32,391 nt of DNA from Arthrobacter sp. AFG20 (GCF_002892795.1 NZ_PJMC01000030.1:1-32391); one strand, 5' to 3'; numbered from the stretch's first letter, positions 23,163 to 32,224 are shown. Numbers and translations: made by a program. Notes: generated by a model not told the origin, from the sequence alone.

Positions 23163-24715
23163 TCATCGCCAACTGCCAGCTGGGTTCCTGCTGCCACGCG
23201 CCAGACACTGGGCGTCCGCGTGGATACCCTCGTTGTCGTCTTCGAAAGTTCCGCCGCAGTCACTGCACTGGAACCTGAATCCGTTGGCGCTGCCGATGTA
23301 GCGTGGGTTCTCGCTGATTTCCCGCAGTCGTACCGCCCTGGCATCTTTGGCCGCCTGGCGTGCGGCGATCTCGGTCGCGTCCCTGGCCTCAGACATCCAC
23401 AGGGCCCAGGGCCGTGGGCCGATGAACTCCGGGTGGCCTTCCTCAATGCGCGCCGGCCGGCGCACCATCTGAGGCCTGGGAGTTTGCTCCCTTGGCGGCC
23501 CAGGGCGCGAGCCCGGTTCCGGCGGCCTGGGAACGTCAACCTCCGCCTGTATACGTTCGGCAATTGCTGACCACTTCGAATTTGGTATCGAAGACACCCA
23601 CCGCCCTTGAACAAGGTCGTTGCATGTCGGGCATGCGAACCCCAGAGGCTTACCGGGCCGGTTCACGGTGACCAACTTGGCTCGGACCAGCGAGCCGCCA
23701 GCGGCCTGAAGCCAGGCCTCGACCGGGACAAGGACACGGTCCAGACTTTCAGGGCCCGGCCGGTAAGGGCGAAGATCAATCCTCGCCGGCGGCTCCAGCA
23801 ACCGCCAGATGAGGAAAGGGTGGCCGGAGCCAGAACACCTGACGATGCTCGCCCACACATTCATCCCCGCCTTAACTGCGGGTACAGCCCCGACGTCTGG
23901 TGCCACAGCCTGAACCGCGAACAGCGAGTCCCTTTCCGCCTTACGTTGCACCTCCTCTTGGCCCACGAGCTGTCTCGCTGTGACTTCCTGAGCAGCCTTC
24001 AACCTGGCGGCCTCCGCTGCTTCGGCGCGCTCAGCCTCCAGCCGCTGGATGGTGTCCCACTGGAGCCGTGGCGTCCCGTGAGGCCACGTAAACCTTGGTT
24101 GCAGGACGGCGTCCACTATCGCCCCGGACCGGGCCATCTTTCCGATGAGCGGCTGGTGGTCGAGCAGTTCCATCAGTTCGGCAGGATCCCCGGGCAGGTC
24201 GCTGGTCTTGCCGAAGCCCGTTACGATCATCGGCAGCTGCACCCGGAACCAATCGAAGGCTTGGGGACAACCCACACTGGGCCGATGCGGTCGTCCACGT
24301 AACGCTGGGACCGTCGCACGAACTCTTCCTCGGTTTGCTGCGAGAGCTGGACTTCGAACGCAAGCCGCCGGCCGTCCGTGTTGGTGGCCAAGACGTCGGC
24401 AGTCCAGGCCCGCTGGGGATGAGCGGCCTCCACCTGCGCGGTCCACCCCGGGGCGGCGTTGATCCTGTCCTTCAGCGCCTGCTTCATGGCCAGGTGCTGG
24501 GGCGTCTCCGACTTGTGCACGACGGGGCACTCAAGGTTCGGGTAATGGGCGAAGTACTGGCGGCCCATGTGTGAGGTCACCCGTTTGGCCCGCAGCCCGC
24601 ATTCAATCAGCACCAGCTCCGCATAGCGCGGATGTTTCACCAGATCACGCCACGGCCGGTGAGCCATTTCAGTCGCATCGAGTCGCTCACCATTGATGTA
24701 CGCCACCAGCTGCAA
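23163..24715 (-). pseudogene. CoiA-like nuclease protein with C-terminal zinc ribbons, frameshifted
   Basis: Two reverse-strand frames combine into a protein of about 515 residues. The first has YFAHYPNLECPVVHKSETPQH (in parts) and WTADVLATNTDGRRLAFEVQLS, the Asp...Glu-x-Gln core of the CoiA-like PD-(D/E)XK nuclease fold, then EEFVRRSQRYVDDRIGPVWVVPK. The second continues FDWFRVQLPMIVTGF, a coiled-coil-like stretch rich in Ala/Glu/Arg, FACPTCNDLVQGRW and a terminal FQCSDCGGTFEDD zinc-ribbon pair ending in CLARG. The join is at about 24260, where one added base (AAGGCC for AAGCC) restores a single frame. TTG 24715 with GGGGGA upstream is the likeliest start; TTG 24760 is possible. CoiA-family proteins act in DNA uptake or processing. 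It may be an error or a real mutation. Confidence 0.7.
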
Positions 24716-24901
24716 CGTAGATCCCCCCAACACGACGCCCTTTTGTCGCCTGGCGGTCAATCTACCTGCCGTCCGCCAACGGCGCCATCAAGAACGGTTG
24801 AAGATTCGAGCCCGCTGCTACGGACAGAGCAGGGCACGCCGGTTGGGCAGACCCTTTGCAGGATCCTCAGGCGCCATTGCGTTTTCCGGTATGAATAAGG
24901 C

Positions 24902-25855
24902 ATGACCCGTTCAACGAAGGACACGCCGATCACCGTCCCTGTCGGTCCTGCCACTAATTTCTGGTGGGCATTCCAGTCCCTGAACTTCCGGCATGTCTAT
25001 TTCGACGGCACCTTGTGGGCACCTCTGAAAGGCGCCGGCGGGCAGCGCGTCGCCTCTTGGGAGACATTGCATTATGTCCGGCCGGGAGATGTCGTACTGA
25101 ATTTCAAGAGCCCTGCAGTTCAGGGCATCAGCCTTGTGTCCACGCTGCCGACGCCTGCTTATCCACCGTTGCGCGGTTACAAGGAGCCAGCGGACACGAA
25201 CGGCATGCTGGTGCTCACCGAGCCTCTCTGCGAAGTCCGGATTCTCCGGGAAGACGCCTACCGGATCCTGCCGCCGGGCCGGGGCCCGGTCACGGCGAAA
25301 GGCGGCTCCAACAACGGTTACGTGTATTCGGTTGACCGGGATGCCGCCCTGAAACTGCTGCACCACGCAGGGCTGGAAATCGACAATCGTGGAGACAAGG
25401 AGCTGGACGGGGCGTGGTCTTCCGAGCAATACCTAGGCGGTCCCAGTGACACATGGGCCCTCGCCGCCGTTCGGACCGAGCAGCGCTTCCTGCGAAACCA
25501 GCAGCTGCAGCTCCGGGGCAGCTCGTGCTCTCTCTGCGGGCGCTCCTATCCGGACGAGTTCCTGGTTGCCGCCCACATCAAACCCCGCTCGAAGTGCTCC
25601 GAGGGGGAGCGCATGGACACTCGCAATGTGTCCATGCTGGCTTGCCTGTTCGGTTGCGATGCGCTTTTTGAGCGCGGCTACCTTATCGTCGGCACTGACG
25701 GAACCATCGAGGCGGGCAGACCGGGGCACGGACAAATTGGGGACCATCTGCGGTATCTCTTCGGCCGCAGCTGCCTCGCTCATGACGAACGGTCGCGGGA
25801 CTACTTCGCCTGGCATCGGCAGCACCATCTGGCCGTCGAAGCTAACACGCCCTGA
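24902..25855 (+). CDS. HNH endonuclease with a possible modified-base-reader N-terminal domain
   Basis: This is a 317-residue protein. The C-terminal HNH nuclease (about 190-290) has the zinc-binding pair CSLCGRSYPDEF (C209, C212), then AAHIKPRS (H225), RNVSMLACLFGCDALFERGYL (N242, C252, D253). The N-terminal part has NFWWAFQSLNFRHVYFDGTLW, HYVRPGDVVLNFKSPAVQGISLVS and an acidic/aromatic pattern resembling EVE/PUA-like readers of modified DNA bases. EVE-HNH proteins are known modification-dependent (type IV) restriction enzymes. The domain call for the N-terminus is tentative. The gene is divergent from the CoiA-like gene and is a single-gene transcription unit. Restriction of modified phage DNA is the likely role. 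Confidence 0.75.
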   Translation: MTRSTKDTPITVPVGPATNFWWAFQSLNFRHVYFDGTLWAPLKGAGGQRVASWETLHYVRPGDVVLNFKSPAVQGISLVSTLPTPAYPPLRGYKEPADTNGMLVLTEPLCEVRILREDAYRILPPGRGPVTAKGGSNNGYVYSVDRDAALKLLHHAGLEIDNRGDKELDGAWSSEQYLGGPSDTWALAAVRTEQRFLRNQQLQLRGSSCSLCGRSYPDEFLVAAHIKPRSKCSEGERMDTRNVSMLACLFGCDALFERGYLIVGTDGTIEAGRPGHGQIGDHLRYLFGRSCLAHDERSRDYFAWHRQHHLAVEANTP

Positions 25856-25973
25856 GACTTGCAGTGCCAGCCGCAGGGGCCGTCGAAAGCAATGTTGTGG
25901 CCTGTCTCCCTCACCAGAAGCTCTCTGAGGGTGGACTCATGGACGGTTCATTGCGTCGATCACAGATCCGCCC

Positions 25974-26225
25974 CTACAGTCCACCCGCCACTCCCTCCTT
26001 TCCGGGTCGTTCAAAATCGCCTTGATCTGTATGCTCGCGTTTTGATTTGAAGTGGACATGCGTACGTAGCCGAGTTTCATCAAATGCCCCGGTCGTCGCA
26101 GTCAGGGCTTGCTTGAGGACTGCTGAGACAACAACTTGTACCGCCGTTGTGAATACAGCGACCGTCTGTGCTCCGGAGATGTGGTACTGACTGAGACAAT
26201 ACCCAGCCGTACCTAGTGCGACCAA
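25974..26225 (-). CDS. Possible small membrane protein
   Basis: A reverse-strand frame of 83 residues from TTG 26225 (open a little further upstream) contains two hydrophobic stretches, VALGTAGYCLSQYHIS and TVAVFTTAVQVVVSAVL, and then a basic soluble tail. It lies downstream of the PIN gene on the same strand, 68 bp away. No homolog is recognised and the ribosome-binding site is poor. The rest of 25856-26292 shows nothing else. Confidence 0.3.
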   Translation of the reverse strand: MVALGTAGYCLSQYHISGAQTVAVFTTAVQVVVSAVLKQALTATTGAFDETRLRTHVHFKSKREHTDQGDFERPGKEGVAGGL

Positions 26226-26292
26226 GACCGTCAGCCGAGCCGCTTCCCGGTTGGGCAGCCTCGGGCGTCATCCCGCGGGGCTTGCGGAAAGA

Positions 26293-26862
26293 TCAGGGGA
26301 TGTAGCGTAACGAGTCGGCCGATTCGAGCCATGTGTAAAACGATTCCCGGTCCCGCAACTCCTCGTATCGGCGCCTATGCCCACCGAGCTCCAAAACATA
26401 ATGCCACGCCGTGCTGCGGTCCAGCTTCTCAACCCTGACGAAGAGCTTGAGCAGATCCCATGTCGTCATGTGCTTAATGCCATTAGTCACGGCAAACCCA
26501 AGGGCGCCATTGTCGTCAGTGACAAACGTTGCATCCAGCCTTCGGTTCGAAATGATTGAAAGGCTCTCAGCTTCACCCAAGTTTGACGCCCGGTCATCAC
26601 CGGGTTTGCGGAGCTGGGCTTGATACACCTGAGTGTCCAAATACTCCGCAGGCGTTTCCAACTTCAACGGTTCGCCAAAAATGCCCGGGGCCTCTGTCAG
26701 CTGCTCCAGGCCCTCAACCGAGGAACTCCTCTCGCACTCCTGGGAAACGGTGTAACACCATGTGGAACGCCCTGCGGCCACGAGGCGCAGAAGGTCAAAG
26801 CGCCCAATCCGGGCAAAGTTCACCAGGACGGTGTTGTCCGGCAGGAACAGCGCTACGCTCAA
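26293..26862 (-). CDS. PIN-domain ribonuclease-like protein (toxin candidate)
   Basis: This is a 189-residue protein with a PIN-like layout. LPDNTVLVNFARIGR holds the first Asp (D9), CYTVSQECERS an acidic residue (E42), NLGEAESLSIIS two glutamates (E97, E99) and DATFVTDDNGALGFA two aspartates (D116, D117). Together they could form the metal site of a PIN nuclease. The C-terminal 50 residues are helical and extend past the usual PIN length. Its ATG overlaps the stop of the XRE-ImmA gene by four bases (ATGA), so the two are translationally coupled. XRE-ImmA plus PIN pairs are a recognised toxin-antitoxin-like arrangement. RNA cleavage is inferred from the fold only. Confidence 0.75.
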   Translation of the reverse strand: MSVALFLPDNTVLVNFARIGRFDLLRLVAAGRSTWCYTVSQECERSSSVEGLEQLTEAPGIFGEPLKLETPAEYLDTQVYQAQLRKPGDDRASNLGEAESLSIISNRRLDATFVTDDNGALGFAVTNGIKHMTTWDLLKLFVRVEKLDRSTAWHYVLELGGHRRRYEELRDRESFYTWLESADSLRYIP

Positions 26863-27959
26863 CCGTTGGCCGCCAAACCCAGTGACGCAGCCAGGTCGTC
26901 GAGATCTACAGGCTGCGACTGGATCGGGTGAACGTCGAGGTCGTCGGGAGCCACGTCCAGCATCCAGGCAACAGTTTCCTTCGGTGCCTTGCCGATCGCG
27001 ACTGCCTCCATGTGAGCGGCAATTAGAGCGTCGGGGAAACGACGCTCCGCGGCCCGCTGGGTACGCGCACCGACTGCGAACGGCGTGAAGGACTTGCCTT
27101 CCAGCGGCCGGTTGAGCACGTCGAAAGTCGACAGGCTCAGAAGGTTCCGGACCTCATCACTGTAAGGAAGCGACAGTTTCCGCAGCCGGTTGGCCAGGTA
27201 CTTGGTGGACACCCCTGAATCCCACAGGAAATTGACAACATCAATGCGGCCCGCGGTGGTCCAGTCCATCGCGCGCATCCGGTCGGCCGGAAGGAGGATC
27301 TGCGCCCCGAAATCGAAAGCAGGCCCCTCCTTGGCCTCTGATGCGGCCTCATCCGAGGCGTTAAAGTGGCCGAGGTAGATATGTCCGAGCTCATGGGCGA
27401 TGGAACTGTTCTGGTGGAACCAGTTACTGCTGCGCGGAACAACGATGCAGTAGCGGCCGCCGGCCCGAAGCGAATACGCGCTTCGGACGCCCTCCACCCT
27501 CACGACGTCAATATCCAGGGTCTCCTCGACCCGGGCCGCGAAGTCGCGAACGAAATCTTCGCCGAGCCTATCCCGAACCTCAGCGGGGTTAGCGACCTTG
27601 GTGCGCTGATCGTTCCTGCCCTGATAGACCTGCCGGTAGGCAAGCTCGATGTTATCAAGAGTGACCCGGGTACTTCCGTCCTGGTCGTCCACGTACCGGC
27701 CATTTACGAAGTCGTATTCGTGACGGGCCGCTATCCTCGCCTCGAATGGGTCCGCTTCACCCGTAGCGAGCCAGTACATGGAGGTGGAAAGCCGCTCAGC
27801 CAGGTGCGCCAGCTCGGTGCTCGTGAACGTCCGTTTCCCGTTCAAGGACCGGGAAAACACATCTGGAGTTATGCCGACGGAAGCCGCGATCTCCTTCTCG
27901 GGCGCGGCAAGCTGCAGCTCAGCAATGCGCTGCCGAATACGTTCCCCCACGGTTGTCAT
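26859..27959 (-). CDS. XRE-family HTH / ImmA-IrrE metallopeptidase fusion
   Basis: This is a 366-residue protein. The N-terminal XRE helix-turn-helix covers about residues 5-66 (EIAASVGITPDVFSRSLNGKRTFTSTELAHLA in parts). The ImmA/IrrE peptidase domain carries HELGH (189-193), the zinc and catalytic motif, with a downstream Glu-rich stretch. The C-terminus has repeats of helices around VAWMLDVAPDD. Such proteins repress their own operon and are cleaved or cleave a regulator after stress or phage signals. It precedes the PIN gene with a 4-bp overlap. A 27-bp palindrome covers its promoter, and the ATG at 27959 lies only six bases after the -10 box, so the mRNA is probably leaderless. Confidence 0.88.
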   Translation of the reverse strand: MTTVGERIRQRIAELQLAAPEKEIAASVGITPDVFSRSLNGKRTFTSTELAHLAERLSTSMYWLATGEADPFEARIAARHEYDFVNGRYVDDQDGSTRVTLDNIELAYRQVYQGRNDQRTKVANPAEVRDRLGEDFVRDFAARVEETLDIDVVRVEGVRSAYSLRAGGRYCIVVPRSSNWFHQNSSIAHELGHIYLGHFNASDEAASEAKEGPAFDFGAQILLPADRMRAMDWTTAGRIDVVNFLWDSGVSTKYLANRLRKLSLPYSDEVRNLLSLSTFDVLNRPLEGKSFTPFAVGARTQRAAERRFPDALIAAHMEAVAIGKAPKETVAWMLDVAPDDLDVHPIQSQPVDLDDLAASLGLAANG

Positions 27960-27965
27960 GGTTCA

Positions 27966-27999
27966 ATTCTACCTGCAATTGGGATTTTCCCAATTGCAG
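27966..27999 (-). promoter_or_regulatory. Promoter and 27-bp palindromic operator of the XRE-ImmA/PIN pair
   Basis: CTGCAATTGGGA (27973-27984) and TCCCAATTGCAG (27988-27999) are perfect arms around TTT. On the reverse strand -35 TTGGGA (27993-27988), a 16-bp spacer and -10 TAGAAT (27971-27966) lie in and beside it. The start codon is six bases after the -10, so the transcript is likely leaderless and autorepressed. Confidence 0.7.
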
Positions 28000-28078
28000 T
28001 GCCTTATGGACTGCCTCGGCGCCTCGCATCGCAGAACTTCCTACGGCATACATCGAGCCGCTGAAGCCCGCCCTCACA

Positions 28079-31000
28079 CTAGAGCCCGAAGCCTTCTTGA
28101 ATCCTTTGAGCTTCTTCGTCATGCTCGCGGGCATCCGCCTCGTAGACCTGGGAGACCTCACGTAGGAGTCGTGCTGTCTTCGGCCACTCATCCACAAGCT
28201 CCAGGGCGTCATCGAGGAATCCCTTCGCCAGTACTCGCTCTTGCTCGCCTCCCTCGGTTAAGCTGCGCGATGTCACGCCTCGCTTATTGATGATGCCGAC
28301 CTTGAAATTCCGGTTGATTACTTCGCTACTCTGACTCTCGAAAAAATTTCTCACTGGGATGCATGGCCAAATCGAGTCCCGAGTATCAGGCCTGGCCCTG
28401 GCGAGGACCATACCAATATGCGCTTCTCCAACGTCGAGGCGACCCGATTCTTCGAGGAGTCGGCGAGCCTCCCCGACCCATCGATATAGCGCGCTCTCGT
28501 CAACGATTCCGTCCTCAGGATCAGATCCCGGAATCATCGTCCAGCGGTTTAGAAGATTCCACGCGTTCGAAGATATGTTTTCTGGGACAGTGGTTTCCTC
28601 CTTCTCGTCGCCTCTGCGATAGAGAAAGCTGATCATCTGGACAAAAAATTCAGCTGAATCAGCTATCAACGACTCGAGCGCCCTGATGCTCGTAGAGTCG
28701 TCGAGAGCGGGAAGTAGCTTCCACTGCAAAAGTCCTTGCCGCTGCGTATCGATGGCGCCGTCTCGTTCGACGTAGTCAAGTAAGGCGCCGATTTCGTACT
28801 CCGAAAGAGTTCCGGCCTCAGGGTCCTCGGCAGAGGAGGCGTGAAAGAGCTCTAGGATTAGCTCAGGATCCAAGTAGACCTTGCCGCCGTGAGAGTACAT
28901 CGCCATCAGCTCCAGGGCAGCCGCATGGCGTTTATGCTTTCCGAGCCGGCGAGCAGCCTCATTCACTAGCAGAAACTCGCCACGTCCATGGGTCTGGAAT
29001 TCCGCCCAGTAGTGTCGGCTGACCGCTTCGTCCAATTGGTCCAAGGCCGCCCACGCAACCGAGAGATCGTCAACGGTCTGCAAGATCCGGGCCGCAAGTA
29101 GCGGTGGTTTTGTATGCTTTTTGGCCATTGCCACGATGACTTCTTCGTCTTCCTTGGCAAGTTTCGCGATCGCGGCCCGCGCAAATTCCAGGACCCCTGC
29201 GCGTTTGTCGACTAGGAGTGAGGCCAGGTCGTTCTCATCGATCCGAACGCTCGAAGATTGAGTGGTTGCATAACCTACGGACCAGGGCCTCCTTACAGTG
29301 GAGGCGAGGTCAAGCAACCCCTGCAGGCCACTCTGCACGAACACTTCCTCGACGGCAGCGGTCTGGCGACGCTGAAGTTCGCGGTCGTATTCCTCATAGT
29401 TGTCTCTTCGTGAGATGTCGCCCAGTTCCGGGCGGTAGTCAAAGAGCCATAGGACCTGTTCCTTTCGCGTTGCAGGTTGGAAAAGTTCAGCGACCTGGTC
29501 AAGGGGCTTTAGGGCGGCCTCGTCGAGGGCCCACTCGGAGTCGCTGTACTCGCGATGCCGCCGGATAAACGAGGACAGCTCTTTCCATACGGTCTCTGAA
29601 GTCGCTTCGTCCAGTGTTCCTTCTCGGCCGAGCTCCGCGAATAGGCTCAATAGCCGATCACGCGGTTCACTGCTCAACTCATCGATCTTGGCAACCAGGG
29701 CGGCGAGCCGAGGCGGCTCTTGCCGCGCAAGTTGAATGCCCAGGTCGACAATTCGGTCGACCGAGTTCACGTAGTCGGGCATCGATACATTCGATTCAGT
29801 GGCCCGTTTCTTCCAGTCATGGAACTCCGGGCCGGCGGATGCTGTTACGAACCCATGCCGGCGAGGGAAGAGGGCAAGCACAAGTTTCCATGCCTCAGCC
29901 GGATTGTTCCTGACGAACTTGGTAAGAACCGTGTTCCGAGACTTCAGCGACGCGGAAGTCTGGGGCCGCCAGGGCAGGAAGAGCCCTATAAGAACGCCAG
30001 TCGGGTGGTTTGTTATCGAGTCATTCGGCGCCTTCGCTGTCAGGAGCATGATGAGCTGCGTCGCCTCGCTGAAATACACCGGAGACCACGCTAGAACTTC
30101 GAGGGCCCACTGAAGATAGACATGTGGGCTAGTTGGTGACAAGTAGGCGCGTTCAGAGTCGGGGAACAAGCCCGCACCTAGCGCGCTGCCAGGCTCCAGC
30201 GCCACCCCAACTTCTTCAAGGAAAATGTCGGGCGCAGCCTCGGCCAGAAGTGGGAGCACGTCAAACAGCGACTCCCACACCTTGCCTGTATCGTCTTCGT
30301 TCGCTCGTTGGAGGAGCGCCCTGACCATCAGCTGCGTCCAGCCAGCAAGAGTCTGTCCACCCACTACGCGGTTAGCGTCGCCCTCCAACGAGCCAAATTG
30401 CGCGAGCGTAGTCGCCAGGCCCTTCCGAAGATCAGAGGAGTGGTTCCTAACCTTTCCGTAGATAGCAGCCCTCCATCGCTCGTCTCTGGGCAAGTCGAGC
30501 TTTGGGTCAACGGCTCCGAGAATTTCTTGCACGACAGCTTCGAGCGATGTCAGATCATCCGCTGTGGCCTTGGCAACGACCTGACCTACGGAATCGAGTC
30601 GGTCGAATATCTTCCATGCCGAACCAACTCGAGTGAATATGGGCGCGGCTCCGTCGAGCAGCGCGTTTGTGGCTTTTTGAAAGGCTTCAGCATCGCCGGC
30701 GATGCGCTCAATGGCCGCGACATCGCCGGGCGATCTGAGGTTCCATGACCCCAGCATCCACGCTCTACGTGCGATGGAATCGTCCGCAAAGGCCCTCACT
30801 ATGACGGTTGCCGCGTTCGGCACACCTGTCAGCCGTCTCCTGTAGAGCGGGACGCTCTTGTTGATCGCCCGGGCCAGGTCGCTCACCCGGTCGTCTTCGA
30901 CGCCAAGGTTCTTGAGGATTTTCTCAGCTTCTCCGATAGGGGTTCGGGGAAGCTCGAGGTCCCCCGTCGTTCCTGACGAGCTGTGCAAGATGATGTGGTG

Positions 31001-31861
31001 ACCAGCTATGAGGTCAGCCCGGCGTACAAGGGACTCCTCAAATGGGATAAGAATCAGTAACCCTTCCGTCTCGCCCAGGTATGCAAGTGCTCCGGGATCG
31101 AAAACAATCAGCGTCCGATCCAGGATGTCTTGCCTGATTACGGGATTGGCCCTATGTACAACGGCGGCCACGAAGCTCAACACGTCATCCGGATCGGGTG
31201 CCGCAATCCAGAGAAGCCGCGCGGGCTCCTCAGTTATCGATGCAAGCAGTCGCGCGGCTTCCGAGGTTCTACCCGCCGTGAGCAATTCAGGGGGAAGTAG
31301 CCCCCGTGTACCCCTCGTGAAGTTCTCCCACCACTTGTCGAGGCTCTGAACTCCATTGGCAGGAACTCCAATTTCTTCAGAAAAGCGGACATGCGTCCGC
31401 GGTGACCTTTCTAAGGCGCCATACAGATCAGAGGCTGTCCTCACTTGTACGGCCTTCCAGTCACTGAGCGCCGTCTTTTCCTGGGCCCATGTTCGCCCAT
31501 TGACCCACCGGTGAGGAGTGACAAAAACAAACGTAGTCTCGGATCGGTTGACGCCACAGGGCTCCTTCGTCCGCTTCTCGTAGTCGGCGTCAGCCTTACC
31601 CTTTGGGTTCCCACCAACACCGAACTCCCAGACACTCCTCCCTCGTGGAACAAAGGGAGTCTGCACCGGCGACTGGACAATTCCGTCATAGCCGGACAGG
31701 TTTACGTGCTCGTCGCCCGGCATGATCAATTCCTGAACATCAGGAACCAAGTCCGCGATGAGGTTTCGAACAAGATTCGGAAGTCGCGACTGCGCCTGCT
31801 GCGTCTCGCCCCACTGTTCGATTTGGATCTGACTGGCAAGGTGCGGCAACCGATGACTCAC
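28079..31861 (-). CDS. 1,260-residue protein with nuclease-like N-terminus and long helical C-terminus (defence candidate)
   Basis: The N-terminal 160 residues contain SGYDGIVQSPVQTPFVPRGR (D59), SVWEFGVGG (E79), KGKADADYEKR (K87, K89) and ETTFVFVTPHRW, which fit a divergent PD-(D/E)XK-type nuclease core. Residues 215-345 resemble a P-loop NTPase fold whose Walker A is lost (LLWIAAPDPDDV in its place, no GKS/GKT), with RTLIVFDP and IILHSSSG strands. The remaining 900 residues are almost wholly helical with repeat-like spacing, as in HEAT/TPR sensor domains. GTG at 31861 is preceded by AGGGG. The gene stands alone, with att-like repeats on both sides of the island. I do not recognise a named family. 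Base composition is lower in GC than the catabolic genes. A single-protein anti-phage role is an inference. Confidence 0.7.
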   Translation of the reverse strand: MSHRLPHLASQIQIEQWGETQQAQSRLPNLVRNLIADLVPDVQELIMPGDEHVNLSGYDGIVQSPVQTPFVPRGRSVWEFGVGGNPKGKADADYEKRTKEPCGVNRSETTFVFVTPHRWVNGRTWAQEKTALSDWKAVQVRTASDLYGALERSPRTHVRFSEEIGVPANGVQSLDKWWENFTRGTRGLLPPELLTAGRTSEAARLLASITEEPARLLWIAAPDPDDVLSFVAAVVHRANPVIRQDILDRTLIVFDPGALAYLGETEGLLILIPFEESLVRRADLIAGHHIILHSSSGTTGDLELPRTPIGEAEKILKNLGVEDDRVSDLARAINKSVPLYRRRLTGVPNAATVIVRAFADDSIARRAWMLGSWNLRSPGDVAAIERIAGDAEAFQKATNALLDGAAPIFTRVGSAWKIFDRLDSVGQVVAKATADDLTSLEAVVQEILGAVDPKLDLPRDERWRAAIYGKVRNHSSDLRKGLATTLAQFGSLEGDANRVVGGQTLAGWTQLMVRALLQRANEDDTGKVWESLFDVLPLLAEAAPDIFLEEVGVALEPGSALGAGLFPDSERAYLSPTSPHVYLQWALEVLAWSPVYFSEATQLIMLLTAKAPNDSITNHPTGVLIGLFLPWRPQTSASLKSRNTVLTKFVRNNPAEAWKLVLALFPRRHGFVTASAGPEFHDWKKRATESNVSMPDYVNSVDRIVDLGIQLARQEPPRLAALVAKIDELSSEPRDRLLSLFAELGREGTLDEATSETVWKELSSFIRRHREYSDSEWALDEAALKPLDQVAELFQPATRKEQVLWLFDYRPELGDISRRDNYEEYDRELQRRQTAAVEEVFVQSGLQGLLDLASTVRRPWSVGYATTQSSSVRIDENDLASLLVDKRAGVLEFARAAIAKLAKEDEEVIVAMAKKHTKPPLLAARILQTVDDLSVAWAALDQLDEAVSRHYWAEFQTHGRGEFLLVNEAARRLGKHKRHAAALELMAMYSHGGKVYLDPELILELFHASSAEDPEAGTLSEYEIGALLDYVERDGAIDTQRQGLLQWKLLPALDDSTSIRALESLIADSAEFFVQMISFLYRRGDEKEETTVPENISSNAWNLLNRWTMIPGSDPEDGIVDESALYRWVGEARRLLEESGRLDVGEAHIGMVLARARPDTRDSIWPCIPVRNFFESQSSEVINRNFKVGIINKRGVTSRSLTEGGEQERVLAKGFLDDALELVDEWPKTARLLREVSQVYEADAREHDEEAQRIQEGFGL

Positions 31862-32047
31862 TGAATTACCCCTGTTTACTGCTACATGATCTGGTTGGCA
31901 TCACACTACCGGTGGGCACAGACAGCAATAGGGCGTGTTGCGTCGTAGACCGCTGCTGGCATGAAGTGTAAGCGCAGTCGTATACGCTGATTGATCAAAA
32001 TAGTCAAGCTTTGTCAACACCAAAAGGACAAAAAGCCTCTGACCTGC

Positions 32048-32139
32048 GGAAACACTGTGCCCGAGGTGGGACTCGAACTACCTTCCAGGCATTGCAGACA
32101 CTGGGAACCCGCGAAAACATGCCGAATCCGAAGTAGTCC
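32048..32139 (-). repeat. Attachment-site-like direct repeat 2, with tRNA 3' fragment
   Basis: This is the partner of 21148-21240, in the same orientation. Bases 32078-32058 on the reverse strand repeat the tRNA 3' fragment exactly. The inverted repeat TTCCAGG...CTGGGAA (32083-32107) is kept. Similarity stops sharply on the left of 32048, as expected for a recombination boundary. From 31862 to 32047 I see no gene. Confidence 0.7.
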
Positions 32140-32170
32140 GAGGGCAGTAGGACCCGATCTGAGACCAAAA

Positions 32171-32189
32171 GTGTGGACATTGTCCACAC
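32171..32189. repeat. 19-bp palindrome of repeat module 2
   Basis: GTGTGGACA and TGTCCACAC flank a single T. The core begins 114 bases after the tRNA fragment, the same offset as in module 1, and two compensatory changes preserve the palindrome. Confidence 0.7.
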
Positions 32190-32224
32190 CCCGATTTCCG
32201 CCCGTCGAAGCCTTCAACCTACGA

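Noticed and set aside
21148..32139. Prophage
   Set aside because: No capsid, terminase, portal, tail, lysin or integrase gene is visible between the repeats.
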